Part shown: piece after piece, positions 37,001 through 50,800 of the stretch
How the letters are laid out: every line of letters begins with the position of its first letter
Position numbering within the stretch: the first letter of the stretch is position 1
Source: Diploscapter coronatus
Lineage: Eukaryota > Nematoda > Chromadorea > Rhabditida > Rhabditidae
Reading direction: 5' to 3'
Assembly: GCA_964036155.1 (NCBI GenBank)
Contig: OZ038423.1
Span: 77,763,249 to 77,827,248 of the forward strand
DNA: 64,000 bases
Translations under genes and position numbers: made by a program
Notes under the pieces: model-generated
The model's input: only the letters and a program-made list of their open reading frames with translations
Told to the model about the DNA's origin: nothing
Databases searched by the model: none

Positions 37001-40000
37001 ATCTGCGTTGTCGCCCCGTCCCCTTCTCCTCCCTTTTCCCCCTACCTTTAGTCGGTCAGGTCTGTCCCTCTACTCCTGTCTCTTTGCATTTCCATTTCTA
37101 TCCTTATCACTCATTCTTCATCATCCCCTATTCACAAACCCAGCCCAGCTATTCAATCAAGATTATTATTAACTATTAATTCCTTTAACTCTGCCTGCTG
37201 CCTGGAGTCTGAAATCAGCACTTAGACGACTATGCCTCAATCTCAATTCTGCGTCGGCTTCTTCCGGCTGCTTGCTGATTGTCTATCTCCTGGCGCATTG
37301 CTTGCTTACGCCTCGCTGCTTAATGCTTATCAGGCCCAGGTTTATGTAGCAAAGACATAAATGGCCTGGAGATGAGGAGGCAGACGGACAGACACGCAGA
37401 ATAGTCGCATTCGAGATCTATTTCGTACATCCAGCATCGTTAAAACTCTTCCTCGGGATTTCCAACAACGATGGATTATTAAAATCCCAATCCATTCGTC
37501 ACATGTTTTCACCGCCAAAATTTCAAAAGCGAAATTCACCATTTTCTGCCATTTTTCAAAGATCGCGATATTAGTGAGTGAAGAAGCTATTGCAGATGAA
37601 AACAGCGTCTGGGATCACATTCTCATCCTCAGCTGCCTTATCCGCGGCTTAGAATCCATACATTCACCCAAATCCTTCGGATTAAGAGCCGGCTTTATCA
37701 TCCATTTGTGCTGATTAGTGGAGGGGGTCTGAGAGAGTGAGTGTGCAGTTCTGTGTGCCATTTGTCGAGAACACTGATGTATAGAAAATCTACGGAGAAA
37801 CGCGAAGCCAGATATTTTCGGCCGAAAAGCAAAGAGGAATTGGTTTTTTGTACTTCCCGAACTGCACCCAATGATCTCTGCGAAACGGGATTCGCGCCAG
37901 AGTCATGTCTCTGCCCTTCTCTGCGCGTCTGCCCTCCGCACGCATCGCGGTCGCGTCAGCGGTCCTCCACTCTGCTGCATCACCCATCTCACAGCTGTGC
38001 TGCAGTCTAGTCGTATCGGTGGTGGTTCTTTGCAGTTTCTGGGTGTCTGCCTTCTCTCGCCCAGCCCCCTTTTCCTGTTTCCCTCTTTTCCCTCTTCTCT
38101 TCTACATTCGCGACTCTTTTCCTTCTTCCCCTCTTTCCTTCCATTTCCAACAGCACACACTACTACATCACATACATTAATTCGTTTCGTTGTTCGCACT
38201 CTTTCGCAATGGTTCCTACGCAGTTTAGCAGTGGAGAGATCACTCGTAATGGGAATGATGGGTGGAAGGGATTAGAACCATAGATATGGCTGGCCAGACC
38301 CATTGTCCAACGCCTAATTACTTTCCTGCCTCCCATCTGCCTGTTTGGGCTGATGACGTGGTCCCTACCTGCCTGCACTTTGAACTCTCTATCTTGCTCG
38401 CTAAGGCACATTATCTAATCGGTCCTCGAATCACCTCTTGCCTATACACTACTCGCCTTTGTCTCCATTCTTCCTTGCCTATTCCACTTCCCGACCAACT
38501 TCTTCTGTTCGGGCTCTCCACCGAGTGCAAGACCGAGCAAACTACGCGTAGCCCCTCTCGCCCTTGCCTGCCCTACTCCTTCTCTCGTCCGAGGGCGTAT
38601 TTGTTCTTTCATATGTGGCTGTGTCTGTCTGTGTGTCTGATCAGACACGTTCATCTCTCGATCGATTTAGCCCATTTACCCATATTCACTTTTACCTTCT
38701 CCCATCTTCCTGCTATCTAAAGTCGATGCGAAAATAGGCAATTCGTAGAGCGCGTGTTTGTGTTTGACTACTCGGCAATTTGGCTGCGAGCGAGATCGAA
38801 GAACCAACACGGTCCGAGGAAAACTCGCACAAGGTGCTGTCGATGCCATAGGATTAGAGAGACTCTACTCTGCATATTAATTCGCATGTTAATTTTGGAG
38901 TATTACGACAAATATTAAAGATCGGCATTAAATTAGCAGTGACTCAAGTATAGCGGCGATATTATCTTTCATTCTTTGAAGAAAAAAAACATAATTTGAT
39001 CCGCATCGTGTAATCTTTGATATGCTTGAGCGCGCGCAATTTAGCATGCTAATTTGTGGAACCCTTCGAATCATTTGCTTCCCCCTTCCATATATTTAAG
39101 GGTCACACGTCGTTGCACCGGTTACATTTCTGCATTTCGTCTGTGTCTGCATTCAGCCAGACCTTTTCTCTCCTTCTTTCTTCCATTTCTCATTTCTCCC
39201 TCCCCCTTCCCCCTTCTCGTTGCCCCTTTCCATCCCCTCTCCACATTTTTCAGTTTTTTGATCTCTCTGCGTCGATCAATATGTAGTCTTTCCCGTGTTG
39301 TTGATTTGTTTTCGGCCAGTCATCTGCTCAATTCTGCACTCTTTATTTTCCAAAATTCCCCGTAATTACGAGATTTTTCTTTAAGTTCGATCCCAACTTG
39401 CTCGATCAGACCATACGGGTTCATGTCCTGATTTTTTTTAGAGATGAAAACAAATCGATATTTCATTCTAGGAATTTTCTTTTCGGCGCGACTTAACTCA
39501 TCTAAGAAATAGCGTCTAATTTAGGTTCCACAAAGTCGAAATCGAAACTTCGTGCAGCCTTATTTCGCAACTTGACTCACACTGAAAATTCAGCATTAAA
39601 CAAAAAAAACTAAGCTCCGGCTTCGAAATATTTCGACTCGAAAGAAGTGCAACCCTGATCCAGGTTTTCCCTGCTCTTCTCCGTCTCCACTTCCCACTTA
39701 TCACGTTTCGTTTCGTTCTCGTTCTAATTTTTGCAGTATCGTTTACATTTGCGTTTTAGCGGCAATTCATTTTATATAAAAACTGGGTTAGTTAATCGAA
39801 TCATAATCAGCGACAATTGCAGGCGAAAAATCAAATTCTCCTGATTTTGTTAGTCAAGAAAAATGGGGGAACAATCAGGAAAAAGTTAGAAAAATTTCGA
39901 TTGCTTCGGTTTTCCCAGTCGCGAATTTTTCTTGATTTCCGACTTCGAGGTAGAAAAGTGTGCGTTGATAAGTTCCTCATTTTGAGTCGCCATTACTTCA

Positions 40001-41262
40001 ATTGCCATTCTTATTAGCTTCAATGTTTGATCACTAATTTCATAAATAACTTCTTCCCATGGACTCTCGCACTTCCATATGAAACTTGATCAAAATATTT
40101 ACATTCTTCATCAAATCAAATTGAATCCCAAGTGCGCAATTTATTTGATATTCTGCTCGTGGGAATGCGATCGGGGCTCTTGGATCAATGCGAGGTGATG
40201 CAACGCGAAGTGCAAACTTGCAACTCTTCATTTCGACTAAGTTAGACTTAGTCTGGGTTGGTAGTACTTCAAGGTCGGTTGTGTCTGAGTCTGTTCTCTG
40301 TTGACATTGTATTTTGAGTCTCCACCTCTGCCCCTCTGCCTCTTTACAGTCTATTCTTGAATCAACAGCAACAGCTACACCCTCTTCATCATTTGATGTC
40401 TTTCTGCTTTTTTGTCTTCTTATTTTCTGCAATTTGCTCTGGTTCATTCTCATTTTTCCTCTTCCTTCCCTTGTTTCGTTGGTCATCTCCCAAACCCTCT
40501 TTTCATTCCCTTCTGTTGACACGTCTGTGTCTGGGTTAGGGGTTAGCGCTACCCAACTTCACTGCCTCATTTCGTTCATTTTTATGTCTTGCGCTTCATT
40601 ATGAAATCATTTTTGACTCGTAAACTACAATATTCGCGAAAATTTTAAACTGCTTACACGCATAATGTGTCTATCAAATTGTGTCAGCAGGGTAGAGCGT
40701 AACAAACTAGAAATAGGTGCGTAGCGAGTTGAGAAAACCTCCGCGTCTGATAAGTGTAAAAATTTCCGCCTCGCTTTTTGCATAACAAAGAGTACAGCTG
40801 CGAAAGGGGAGGTACCAAATTGGACAAACTACGAAGAGGGAATACTAATTGTCAGAAGGAACGATAATACATAAAGATATTGGATATGCATGGAAATTTG
40901 CACTCGAATGCCACAATTCTCGAAACTGTCCCTTCTTTCTTTGTATCATCATAGTTTTTACGGCAATTTATAGACGAAATTTTAGGGATGAGAAACTACA
41001 GATTACGGTGGAACGATCAAAATATACACGCGTCATTGTTTTTTTAATCTCCTTTCAATGTGACTAATTCAGCTACCATTTTCCGAATGCTCTAATTAGA
41101 GCACGCTTTCTTTAAGATTCTCTAATTAATCCTCAATAAGTTTACATCTGTTTACATTCGAGACCTTCTTAATCTGCGTTCGTATTATTTGCGTTTCGCT
41201 CTATATCAATTATCATTCGATTGTTCATAGAGGTTCCCGGAAAAATGTACGTTGTCGTTCAG
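34041..41262. other. Long region without convincing genes, with pyrimidine-rich blocks
   Basis: Alternating AT-rich DNA and strongly pyrimidine-rich plus-strand blocks at about 36890-37150, 37900-38170, 38330-38710, 39060-39300 and 40310-40560. Similar blocks precede first exons elsewhere in this window, so these may be promoters or 5' UTRs of the downstream Gln-rich gene. Open frames in the blocks are low-complexity and lack splice support. A foldback lies at 36.65-36.77 kb. Confidence 0.4.
36662..36757. repeat. Imperfect inverted repeat (foldback hairpin)
   Basis: Arm 1 (36662-36689) and arm 2 (36730-36757) pair over 28 positions with one three-base internal mismatch and two G-U-type pairs, around a purine-rich 40-base loop. 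Weaker pairing continues outward to roughly 36645 and 36775. The arms centre on GTATTCCAC / GTGGAATAC. It could be a hairpin RNA precursor or a degenerate mobile-element foldback. Confidence 0.5.
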
Positions 41263-41792
41263 ATTCGCTGCCTTACCCCTCGACCTACCCACGACCATCG
41301 ACAGTCTGGTGTCACTTCCACTCTCGTTGGGAACGATGAATGTTCCTACGGGACAAATTCCTGTGTCTGGGCAACTTGGGCAGCTTGCCAATCCTCTGAC
41401 GGGTCTGTCTTCGCTCACTCCGCAACAGCTTCAGCAGCTCATCAATGGACTGCAGACGATGCCTTCTGTTTCGGCGACGCCACTTTCTTCGCTCACCAGT
41501 CTAGCTGGACTGACTGGTAGCATTTGTTTTTCTTTCAATTAAAAGAAATAAATAATCTTCAGGTCTTCCCGGCACACTTGCCCTCGCATCAACGGCTAAC
41601 GGAACGTCACTGACAATGGCTCCATCGATTTCTATTGCTACTCCTCTTCAACAGCAGCAGCAGAATCAGTTACAAGCCCAAGCACAAGCTCAGGCCCAGG
41701 CCCAAGCACAAGCCCAGGCTCAGGCCCAGGCCCAGGCCCAGGCTCAGGCCCAAGCACAAGCACAAGCTCAGGCCCAGGCCCAGGCCCAGGCC

Positions 41793-41842
<50 letters not shown>

Positions 41843-44800
41843 AGCCCAGGCTCACCAACAGCAACAACAGCAGAATGCTGCTGCAGCAGCAGCAGCAGCT
41901 CAATTGGCTGCTAGGAAGGTACGCAAATATTTCAACATCAGTATTGCATCATCTATATTGATTTATAATAATTGCCGGTGATTGAAGCAAAAACAAACTT
42001 CTAGAATTTATCATTGATGAAAGAAGAGAATAACACATGGTTAATTCGTTTCTATGCGGGTCGATCACCCTCAACTTGACTTGATCGACTGAGAGTATTG
42101 CGCAGTAAGGGGGCACAGCAAACGATAATTCGAGCTGACTTCATTGAGATACGGAACGAAATCAACGCTGTGGCGACTGCTACTTGGCAAACTTCTCTGT
42201 TTATGATTAGTTTGAGAGAGACGAAAAGGGGAGGGGTGAGGAGAGACAACTGCGCAATTTAGTTCTGATCAAAGCAGACAGGCCAGCCCAACTAGTCGTG
42301 TCACAGATCTTTTGATTTCCCTTTTTCTGTCCGTCTCGCAAATTGCAACAAGCAAACCGGAAATCATCGGCTGCAAAATCTATGAGACAGTAAGTATGAA
42401 TTGAGGAGTGGAATGTGTAGGAGAAGCGAAGCCCCTGGCCCGATCTATTGACATAGAAAAAATCGACCTATCACATACAAAATACAACAATGGGAAGCAG
42501 CGGACAAGAGCATAGTCAATTCAGTGTGCTTTGGAAAGCGGAATGCCATAGATACGCGCATTGAAAGACGAATGCGAAATGTCAAATGCGCTGCCGAATT
42601 CTGAATTATGATGTCTGTTACCAACGCTATTCCCCCGTAGAAAATCTATTTTTCGCTTGAAATATTGCCAAACTTTGATGCGATTTTTAGATAGACACAA
42701 CAAACCTTCCTCTTTGACATCAGCGAGTATAGCTTGAAAGAAAAACCCTTTTGTCGACGCAATTTTACCCTTTCTAAAATCCCCGAAAGAGCGTCATTTT
42801 TCGGGGCGATGAGATTCGCGTTTTAGTCTGTTTTTCTGGTCACATTTTCTCATTTTGAAATATCGATTCGTCAATCCTGAAATGGGAAAATGGTGAATAA
42901 TGGAGATGATGCAAATGACAATGCTACAAAAAAAATGGAATACATTTTTCCGTTATGTAATTAATCTCTGATTCTCTAATCGAATGAACATACAAAAGGG
43001 TTGAGGGTATCAGCCATCAGACAGGTGCCGAATTTGGTCAGGCAGATAGTTAGTAATGTTAATTGGGCAAATGAACGAGCGAAGAATGCAGAAAATGCCA
43101 AAAAAGGCCGAGAGGGACGAGGAAGTGGAGACGTGTTGAGAGTGTTGAAACACTGCCAAATTGGATAATTCGGGTGTGTTGTCCTCGGTCGGATATTTTT
43201 GGGGCCAAAGAAGTCAACCGGAAGATGAAATGCAAAATGTCAGACATTTACCCTATTCCCGAATCAGCAAATTATCTCATTCATTCAGAAGTCAAAACTT
43301 AAAGATCATACTTCAGACAGGGCGTAGTCTGAGACTCCAATGCTTACGTGATTTTTCACCCTGCTAACCGAAATTTTTTCTCGACGAGTTTTTCAAAGTG
43401 CTAGCTAAATGGATGGAGACATTTGACATCGTAATGAAAAGACAAATTTCCCCCCTTTCTCCGAAAACTGATTTTAATTAGCGCCTAACATATGATTCAT
43501 GTGTCGCAAAAAATGTTGCAAATTTGAATAAGTGAATTGGTTTTCTGTCCGAAAATATATCTACTTTTTCCTATTTTATCGCTTTTTCTCTCGATCAAAT
43601 TATTGGCACAATTGCAACCGAAATGCAAAATGCGGAAGAGGAGGAGGAACAGTTTTGTCGCCTTGTTAATAATTATTTGGTTAAGGAGAGCAACGTGTAA
43701 TTTTCAGAAAATAGACTTTATCCCTTTATTTTGAGAGTTTGAATTTTAAATTTTGGTATGGAGATTAAGGTTTTCGCTGAAGATGCGATAAGGAGGTTTT
43801 TCTGAGACTACTATATAAAGATAACAAGGAACTAGAGAAAACAGATGAAATCAAATGTCCAAAATGACAACAGGTTTTACTTGGATTACTAAAAATCTTC
43901 GCGATTTCTTAAAATTTCTAATTTAATTAAAAGAAACACGAAATGGTGTTATTTAACAGGGAAATAACTGATAAAATTGCTGATTGAAATGGCAGCTTCC
44001 TTTTTGAAATGCCATTTTTTGTTTGTTTTTGATCGAATTCGAATTCATTTGGATCTAGTCGTTCTTTCTACCTTATCACAATCTTGTACAGATTAGAAAA
44101 GCGTCTGCGTCTCTTATCTTTTATTAATACATTTCGCGAGGCGCTTCAAATGTCCAAGAAATGCAAAAATAGCAACAGAGAAAAGGCATATTGTTGACGC
44201 GAAATAATCTGGCCGCTGGGAAAGAAAGTTTAATTTTAAACGATTGATAAACAGCATATATATTGGGTCAAAGAGTAGGAGGGTCGAAAGTTCAAATGAT
44301 CACCTTTGACATTTCAGATCTCTGCCGCGATAATTCCATCGACTTCCCAATCGTTCCAAGTCATTCCATCTGGAGCTCCAGCCCAGCAAGTTTCTGTCCA
44401 GCAGCAGCTTTCTATGCAAGGAATTCCCTATCTGCCTTGGCCGATCACGAATCCAATGACTTCCGTCCCCTATTTCGATACGATCTCCTATCAATCTGTC
44501 AATATGGAAGCTCCTCTGAGTGCGCAATCCAACGGCACAGACTTGCCGCTCTACGACATACCGACACTCAGGTTAATGTTTATCCTAATTTCCAAATTCC
44601 CTTTATCTGTATTGCTCATCTCTTGCGAAATTTCCACATTATAAAATCCTCCAAGCAAAGTTGCATTTTTCTATTCTTTTCATATCTTTTCGGCGATTTT
44701 TGATTTAGTGGTCAGCAGTTCGTCAGATGGGAACATCGCGTATCTTGATACCACAAACACATTTCCGAAAGGCTTATTTCTTCAATTAGACGGGTTTAAA

Positions 44801-47800
44801 ATGAGATTCTTAGAAATTCTTCACGAAAAATGCATAGGCTACAGCATTCATAAAGAGCATCTTTAATTGCGACTAAAGATAGCCTCCACATTAGAAAACA
44901 TGCGGCACATGGTACAATTTTTCGTCGTGAGAATGAAATGTCGAATGCGAATAATTAAAGTCGCCATTCATAAATTGAGCTGGGAAATGTTGTTACTTTG
45001 ATGCGGCGCAAATAAAAATCATTCAAAAGTCATCATGATTAATGTTGTCTGTACTTTATACCTTATACTTGCGTTTGCAGATTTTTCTACAACATGGGCG
45101 TGCAGCAGGCTCGGTTGATGCTGATGGGAAGGGCCTATCAGGATTTTCCTCACAAGACACAAATGTCTGCAAATGCAGGCCAGTTGGCACAACAACAAGC
45201 CAATCTGAACGCTGCACAAAACGCGCTCCAGAGCCTCGTCAATCCTACCACTATCAACCTGGTACGAGAATAAACAATTTGATAGACCATAAGAACAAAG
45301 TTGAAAGAAGTTAGGAGCTTTGAACCTCAAATTCCATCATTCATCCAAATTGGGGTTTTCAAATGCAAGCTCCAGCAAGTTGTGAAAATATCCGTTTTCA
45401 TTTTAGTTGCCAACCACGAATCAAACGATCGTCGGCGGTCAACCGGCAGTCGAACAACAATTACAGCAAGTCCTATTTAGGTAGCGCTTTATATAATTGA
45501 ACTTAAGCCTTTTTAATTCTATTTTAGGGCTCAGCAGCAACATCAACAGCAATTAGGCATCGCTCAACAACCTCAATCTCTACCTCAACAGCCTTCTCAG
45601 CAGCAGGTCTCTATTTCTCTTCATATTATAAGGCATATAAGGCAATGGTCGCGAAATTGTAATCTTTGATACGAGAATTGATATTTGGAATAGCGTGATG
45701 TTTTCAGCGTCTGGTGACTTTTCTAATTATTAGTTCCATGACAACTGGTGGATAAGGAAATAGAAATTCTTAATTGGATTATTTTAGATGCAGCAATTGG
45801 TGCAACAAGCTCAGGCCCAAATGTTGGCAGCCGCAGCGGCTCGTTCATCGTCAGGCCAACAGCAGATTCCCTCGTCTGTGGCGGACAGTGTCCGAGTCAC
45901 TCAGGCCGATCTGATCGCTCTCGCGCAATCTCAGGCTCTCGGAGGCACACCAGCTGCCGCTGCAGCGTCACAGGTATATTATTATGCCACTTTTAAAATC
46001 TACTTGTATTTATTCTCTAGTCAGAAATTCGGGCAAATTGGAAAAGTCATAACGCTGTGTAATATCGAAAGGTGCAAGATTTTTAGGGAATTATTCTTTT
46101 TACCCTATCCAAGTTTATATTATTTCTCATGCCAAGACGCAACGGTGTTACGACTTTTTCAAATTTTTACAATTTTGAGAATCTTATAAACGATCATGAT
46201 GATTTTCTGGGGGATTAAACAGCCGTATCATCCTTCCAGTAGGATGATTTTCATGAAGAGTTTAGAAGAAAGTTCACCTTTCAAAGATCTTTTCTCATCT
46301 TTTTATCACATAGAGACGTAAAATCTACATGTTTTGAGAAAAATCTCTTGAATTGCATCGAAAATTCTGACAGAGATTCTCCTTGAATGGACAAAAATGT
46401 ATACGGATGTGTGATATTTGAGTCAATTTTCTCAATCCTGGCCAGAAAGGCTCGCATCCTTTTTTAAATCTAATGAATGCATAGGGAAAATAATGAGATT
46501 AAAGTTCATTCGTTCGCCTAAATGTAGATTGGATAAGGCACAAAAGTGGATATAATCCAGAGTCTGAACAAACTAGAAACATGCTTCTCCGTGGAAAAAG
46601 GAGTAAAAAACTAGTATAGACTTTAACCTAAAATATGTTGGTTCAAATTAAGATTTATTGGGTATCTTTCATAATGCAAGAGTTCACAAGTCCAGCAGAG
46701 TTCTTTTTCTAAACATAAAACCCAGGGTATAAAAATGCGTATGTCAATCTTGAAGTGACTGATTTCAGCTAGCACGGCAGTCTCAATTGATGTCATCTTC
46801 ATCTTCGCCTCTGTCCTCGCAGAAGTCTGTTCACGTCGCCTTGGCCGATCAACAGGCCCTGCTTTTGCAGCAGGCATTGTACTCTGCAAATGCACCCAAC
46901 AACTCCAACAATAGTAAGTCCCTGTTGTTCATACTTAGTTGCAATTCGTTCGAAATAGCATGAGAAGTGAAGAGAGCACAGGAGCTGATGCAATCGCACT
47001 CTCTTCACTTCCCACGCTTTTCGAGTGGGTTGCATTGCAACTAACGCCTGAACGGGGGCCCTAAAAGCTAGGAATATTCCAAATTGTTGATATTACATAA
47101 TTTCTTTCATAGTAAATTCAAGTTATGATTAGGTTTTGGCTTCACAAATCACCAACGACTTTAATCAGCTAATATTTGCTTCTTTTGTTTCATAACGACG
47201 AGTGAACACTCTTGATTTTCAGCGACGACGACTCAGAAGCCAAATTTGCCAGAGATGCGACTGCAGTTCATGGGGGCTCAGGCAGCCCAGCATCCTGGTC
47301 TTCAACAATTCCTTAAACCCAGTGATGTAAGTCTAGGTCTTTCCTCACCAATTCTTGGATTATATACAAAATGTGTGTAGTTTGGTATGAGACATTCTCA
47401 TCTAAAATTGAACACGCGCATAATGAGTTAGTCATTCGTTGCAAGAGATAAAATGCTCGTCTCTGATCGCGCGTTCGACTGTCTTCTGCCATTTATAAAT
47501 TGAAATAGAAGTAATTAATGAAAGATGAAAATGCACACATTGCACATGTCGTCGTGTTTCGTAGTGAATCCCAATTCGTAATAAGAAAAGAATACCCTTT
47601 AAGATGGCTGAGGGACTATTTATGTAAAATTTGTTTCGTTTGTCAAGCATCCAAATTCGAAGATCAGTATCGTGGATTTGGCGTAATAGCAAAAAGACTA
47701 AATCTCCACTAATTTCTCCACTTATAACTTATTTCATATTTTTCGCTACATTTTGCTATTTGTTAGGTTGAAAGGATTCCAAGATTTGTGGCGTTATGAT

Positions 47801-50800
47801 GAAGTAGCGATTGGATTTTCAGATCCTCAAACCAGTCGCAGTAGGAGTGGGCAGTGGCGATGCAGAGCTTTCCCCTCGGCCTCCCATTCCAATCGACCCA
47901 TCTCCTCCTCGCACAGACCCGCTGCGAATCCACCAGCAGGTACTTCGTGATGCCTGCCTCGAGCAGTCTAAAGCTGATCTCAGATTATTCAGGCTCAAAC
48001 GTCCCCACCAACTTCCACGCCAAACAGTCAGCAGGAGATCAAGACTGAGAAGGAATCTTCGACAGAGCCACCAAAATCCAGGGGAAACCTCTTCCAAGTC
48101 TCAGAGCAACACTTTACGGAAGCGTTCAGCGGGAAGAATCGGTAGGACTAGCTTAGGAATTGATTATTCTAATAAGAAGAAGATACCAGTGAATGTTTCA
48201 AATCTTTTAACTTTTTTCAGTTCATTGAAAACTGGAACCATTTTTTCCTGTGATTATTCGTTGATTTTTATTACAGACCAAACTCAGTCAAATCGAGCAA
48301 TTCTTCATCAAATGAAACGCCGATGACTATCGCGGGAATGCCTGGTGTTGAGGTGAAGAAGTCGCCTGTCACAACGACTGAAAATGGAACGCGAAGTGGG
48401 AATGGAAGTGCAAATGGATCGACTGATGGCAATCCTGAGCATCAAGATGATGAAAATCCTGCGGTAATAACTTTGGAATTCGCAAAAAAGGCCTCTTATA
48501 CTTTTTACCTCCAACTTACCCTTTACTCTCTTGTAGTTTTTACTCCTTTTTTCCTCTTTCCCTTGCTATTTTCCAGAAAATGGGATAACTTAAGGATAAA
48601 AAATACACATTTTAAAGGGAATGTGATCTATGAGATTATATTGAGACAGAAAAACGCTCGTTACTTTTCATTGTTAATTGTTCCGTTTTTTTCAAACAAT
48701 TCCAAAAATGCTATCGAAAACTGGTACTATTAGTGAAAATTTCAGCTAGCATCGATTCTGATGATGTCATATTTGAACAACTGCATGCAGCAAGTGCAGA
48801 CCACTCTGCGAACGAGCGGAGTGCCGCCTGTTGGAATGGACAGCAACAGACAGTTGGTGGTACGATTTAGATTTTTGACAATTAAACAAAAATTGAAACA
48901 ATGACTCATAAATCGGGGGATATGTCATATTGCGTTTCGACTTAGAAATTATAGGATCATGAAAAACCTATAGATAATTTTACCCTACTCGAAAATATTA
49001 ACAATAAACTACGCGGATAGTCCCAAATTCTTGCATCACTTGTTTTGATTCCTTCTTCAGACATTTCTGAGAAATTCATACCATTTCGTATGCAAGAATG
49101 GTATTCGATTATTGCGCATTTACCAGATTAAGAAGCAAGCAGGTGCTTAGGAATTCGTTATCTATTACCAACCCTATTTATGTATGAATTTCTAAATTGT
49201 CTCGAAGTCCACCGCATGATGAGCAGATTATTTCGAATGCCACAAATGCCGCAATAGAGTTAAGAAATGACGTAACGTATAGTTAGCCAATTATTGAAAG
49301 GGGAATTTAGAAGGAAATATTGAAAGATAAAAAATCTATTACTTTATCAGTTATTTAAAATCCAAGTTTTCATTGGAATTCCTTATCAACCTTTGTATTT
49401 GCAGGACTTCTCATGCAGACCAGTGGATCCGATCTTCAAAGAAGCCCGAGAGGAGTTGGACAGAAGCAGGGATTTCCGAGATTCGACCAAATCGCCTCCA
49501 CTCAAGCGACCGCCTCTGCCCGGTGCCATTCTCAGTGCTACCTCAATCAGCTCTACTTCTGTCAGTGCTGCGTCGAATGTGTCCAACATGGAATGTGAGT
49601 ATTTTTGCAATTTAGCAAAATATTGAAGTTCAACCGGAGAGGATGTGAAGTTGATGCAATGTGAAATAAATTTATCGGATTTATCAAAGATATGTTAAAT
49701 CGGATATCTCTCTGAATGAATGCTTCGTCTCGTCTAGATTGCAATCTATCTATTTCAATAATTTCACAATTCTTATAATCCCCACGATAAAAATTCATCC
49801 ATTCATCGAACACATACTTCCATAATCCTTACATTCGAATTAGTAAATCGAGCTGAAGTTTTTTCCTTTCACACTCAAACAAAAATTTCGAATTTTATTG
49901 TGGTATTTGAATCATATGATTAAAATATAAAGCACACTAGAGCAACTGTTCAATAGTTGTCTTTAAAATGGTGATTTTTGGTTCCATTGAGATTTTGATG
50001 AATTGGTTTTGGAAGGAATGGAAGGATGAGCCCGAGATCAAAGGGATCACATAATGAATGGTTCATTTATTCATGGCGAGCAATAATGACATCATTTCTT
50101 ATTCATTTGTGCCATTAAGATTCGATGATATTTGTTTTTTTCAGCGAGCATTTCCCGTGCATCATCTGCGTCTTCGCCCTCTGGAGGCTCGTCTCCAATT
50201 CAGACCAACCCACCGACCTCTGTCATTCCGTCCAATCCTCTAGGCATCAATCGGACGGTAACAATATGGCATTTTATAAAGAACGGCTGAGCTGGAAATA
50301 AGTAGCGCTGGATATTTTTTTTTAAGACTCTTCTAAGCAATCCTCACCGATGTCTTAGATTTCTTCTGGTTCCAGATAACTCACAAAGAACGGTCAAAAC
50401 GACTGCCTTTTCAATTCGTCACTTGAAAACAGTTTACGTAGCGAGTTTAAGAAGCAATTTGGAGACTGAGAGATCGAGGACGAACTTTTATAATTCACAT
50501 CTGCGCGCTGCTCGCGATTTGGACTTTGTGTTTCATGAATAGGTCTATTCACCTGAAACGCAACATAGTCGGATGGAAGACCATAGCACTCTGGACTGAA
50601 CTGAATTTGTGCGAACATGTGCAGATTTGTAATTTCTTTGGATGGTTGAATAGGGAAATGAAAAGGAGATGAGGAAGAGAATTGGCAAAATTCGAACTGC
50701 TGAATGGCCGCGCGAAACGCACAGAACACAGCCTTGAATGGCATTTAGAAACGCTCTTTTTCTCAGACACAGCAAGTGTTGAATAAATAGAAGAATGAAG

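Noticed and set aside
37790..38720. Many overlapping open frames on both strands in CT-rich DNA
   Set aside because: Pyrimidine-rich composition suppresses stops; translations are Ser/Pro/Leu or Arg/Lys/Glu low-complexity without splice support.
40235..40253. Perfect inverted repeat GACTAAGT-TAG-ACTTAGTC
   Set aside because: Only 8-bp arms in isolation; could be a dimeric factor site, but nothing around it supports a function.
40040..40522. 160-codon minus-strand open frame
   Set aside because: First codon is not ATG, composition is not coding-like, no splice context, and it overlaps a pyrimidine-rich block where the opposite strand avoids stops.
41635..41961. Alternative frames through the CAGGCT repeat (Arg/Pro/Lys/Leu-rich and Ser/Leu-rich)
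   Set aside because: They are frame shadows of the repeat; only the Gln-Ala frame is continuous with the flanking exons.
46227..46248. 8-bp perfect stem ATCATCCT / AGGATGAT with a 6-base loop in an intron
   Set aside because: Too short to distinguish from chance in 64 kb of AT-rich DNA.
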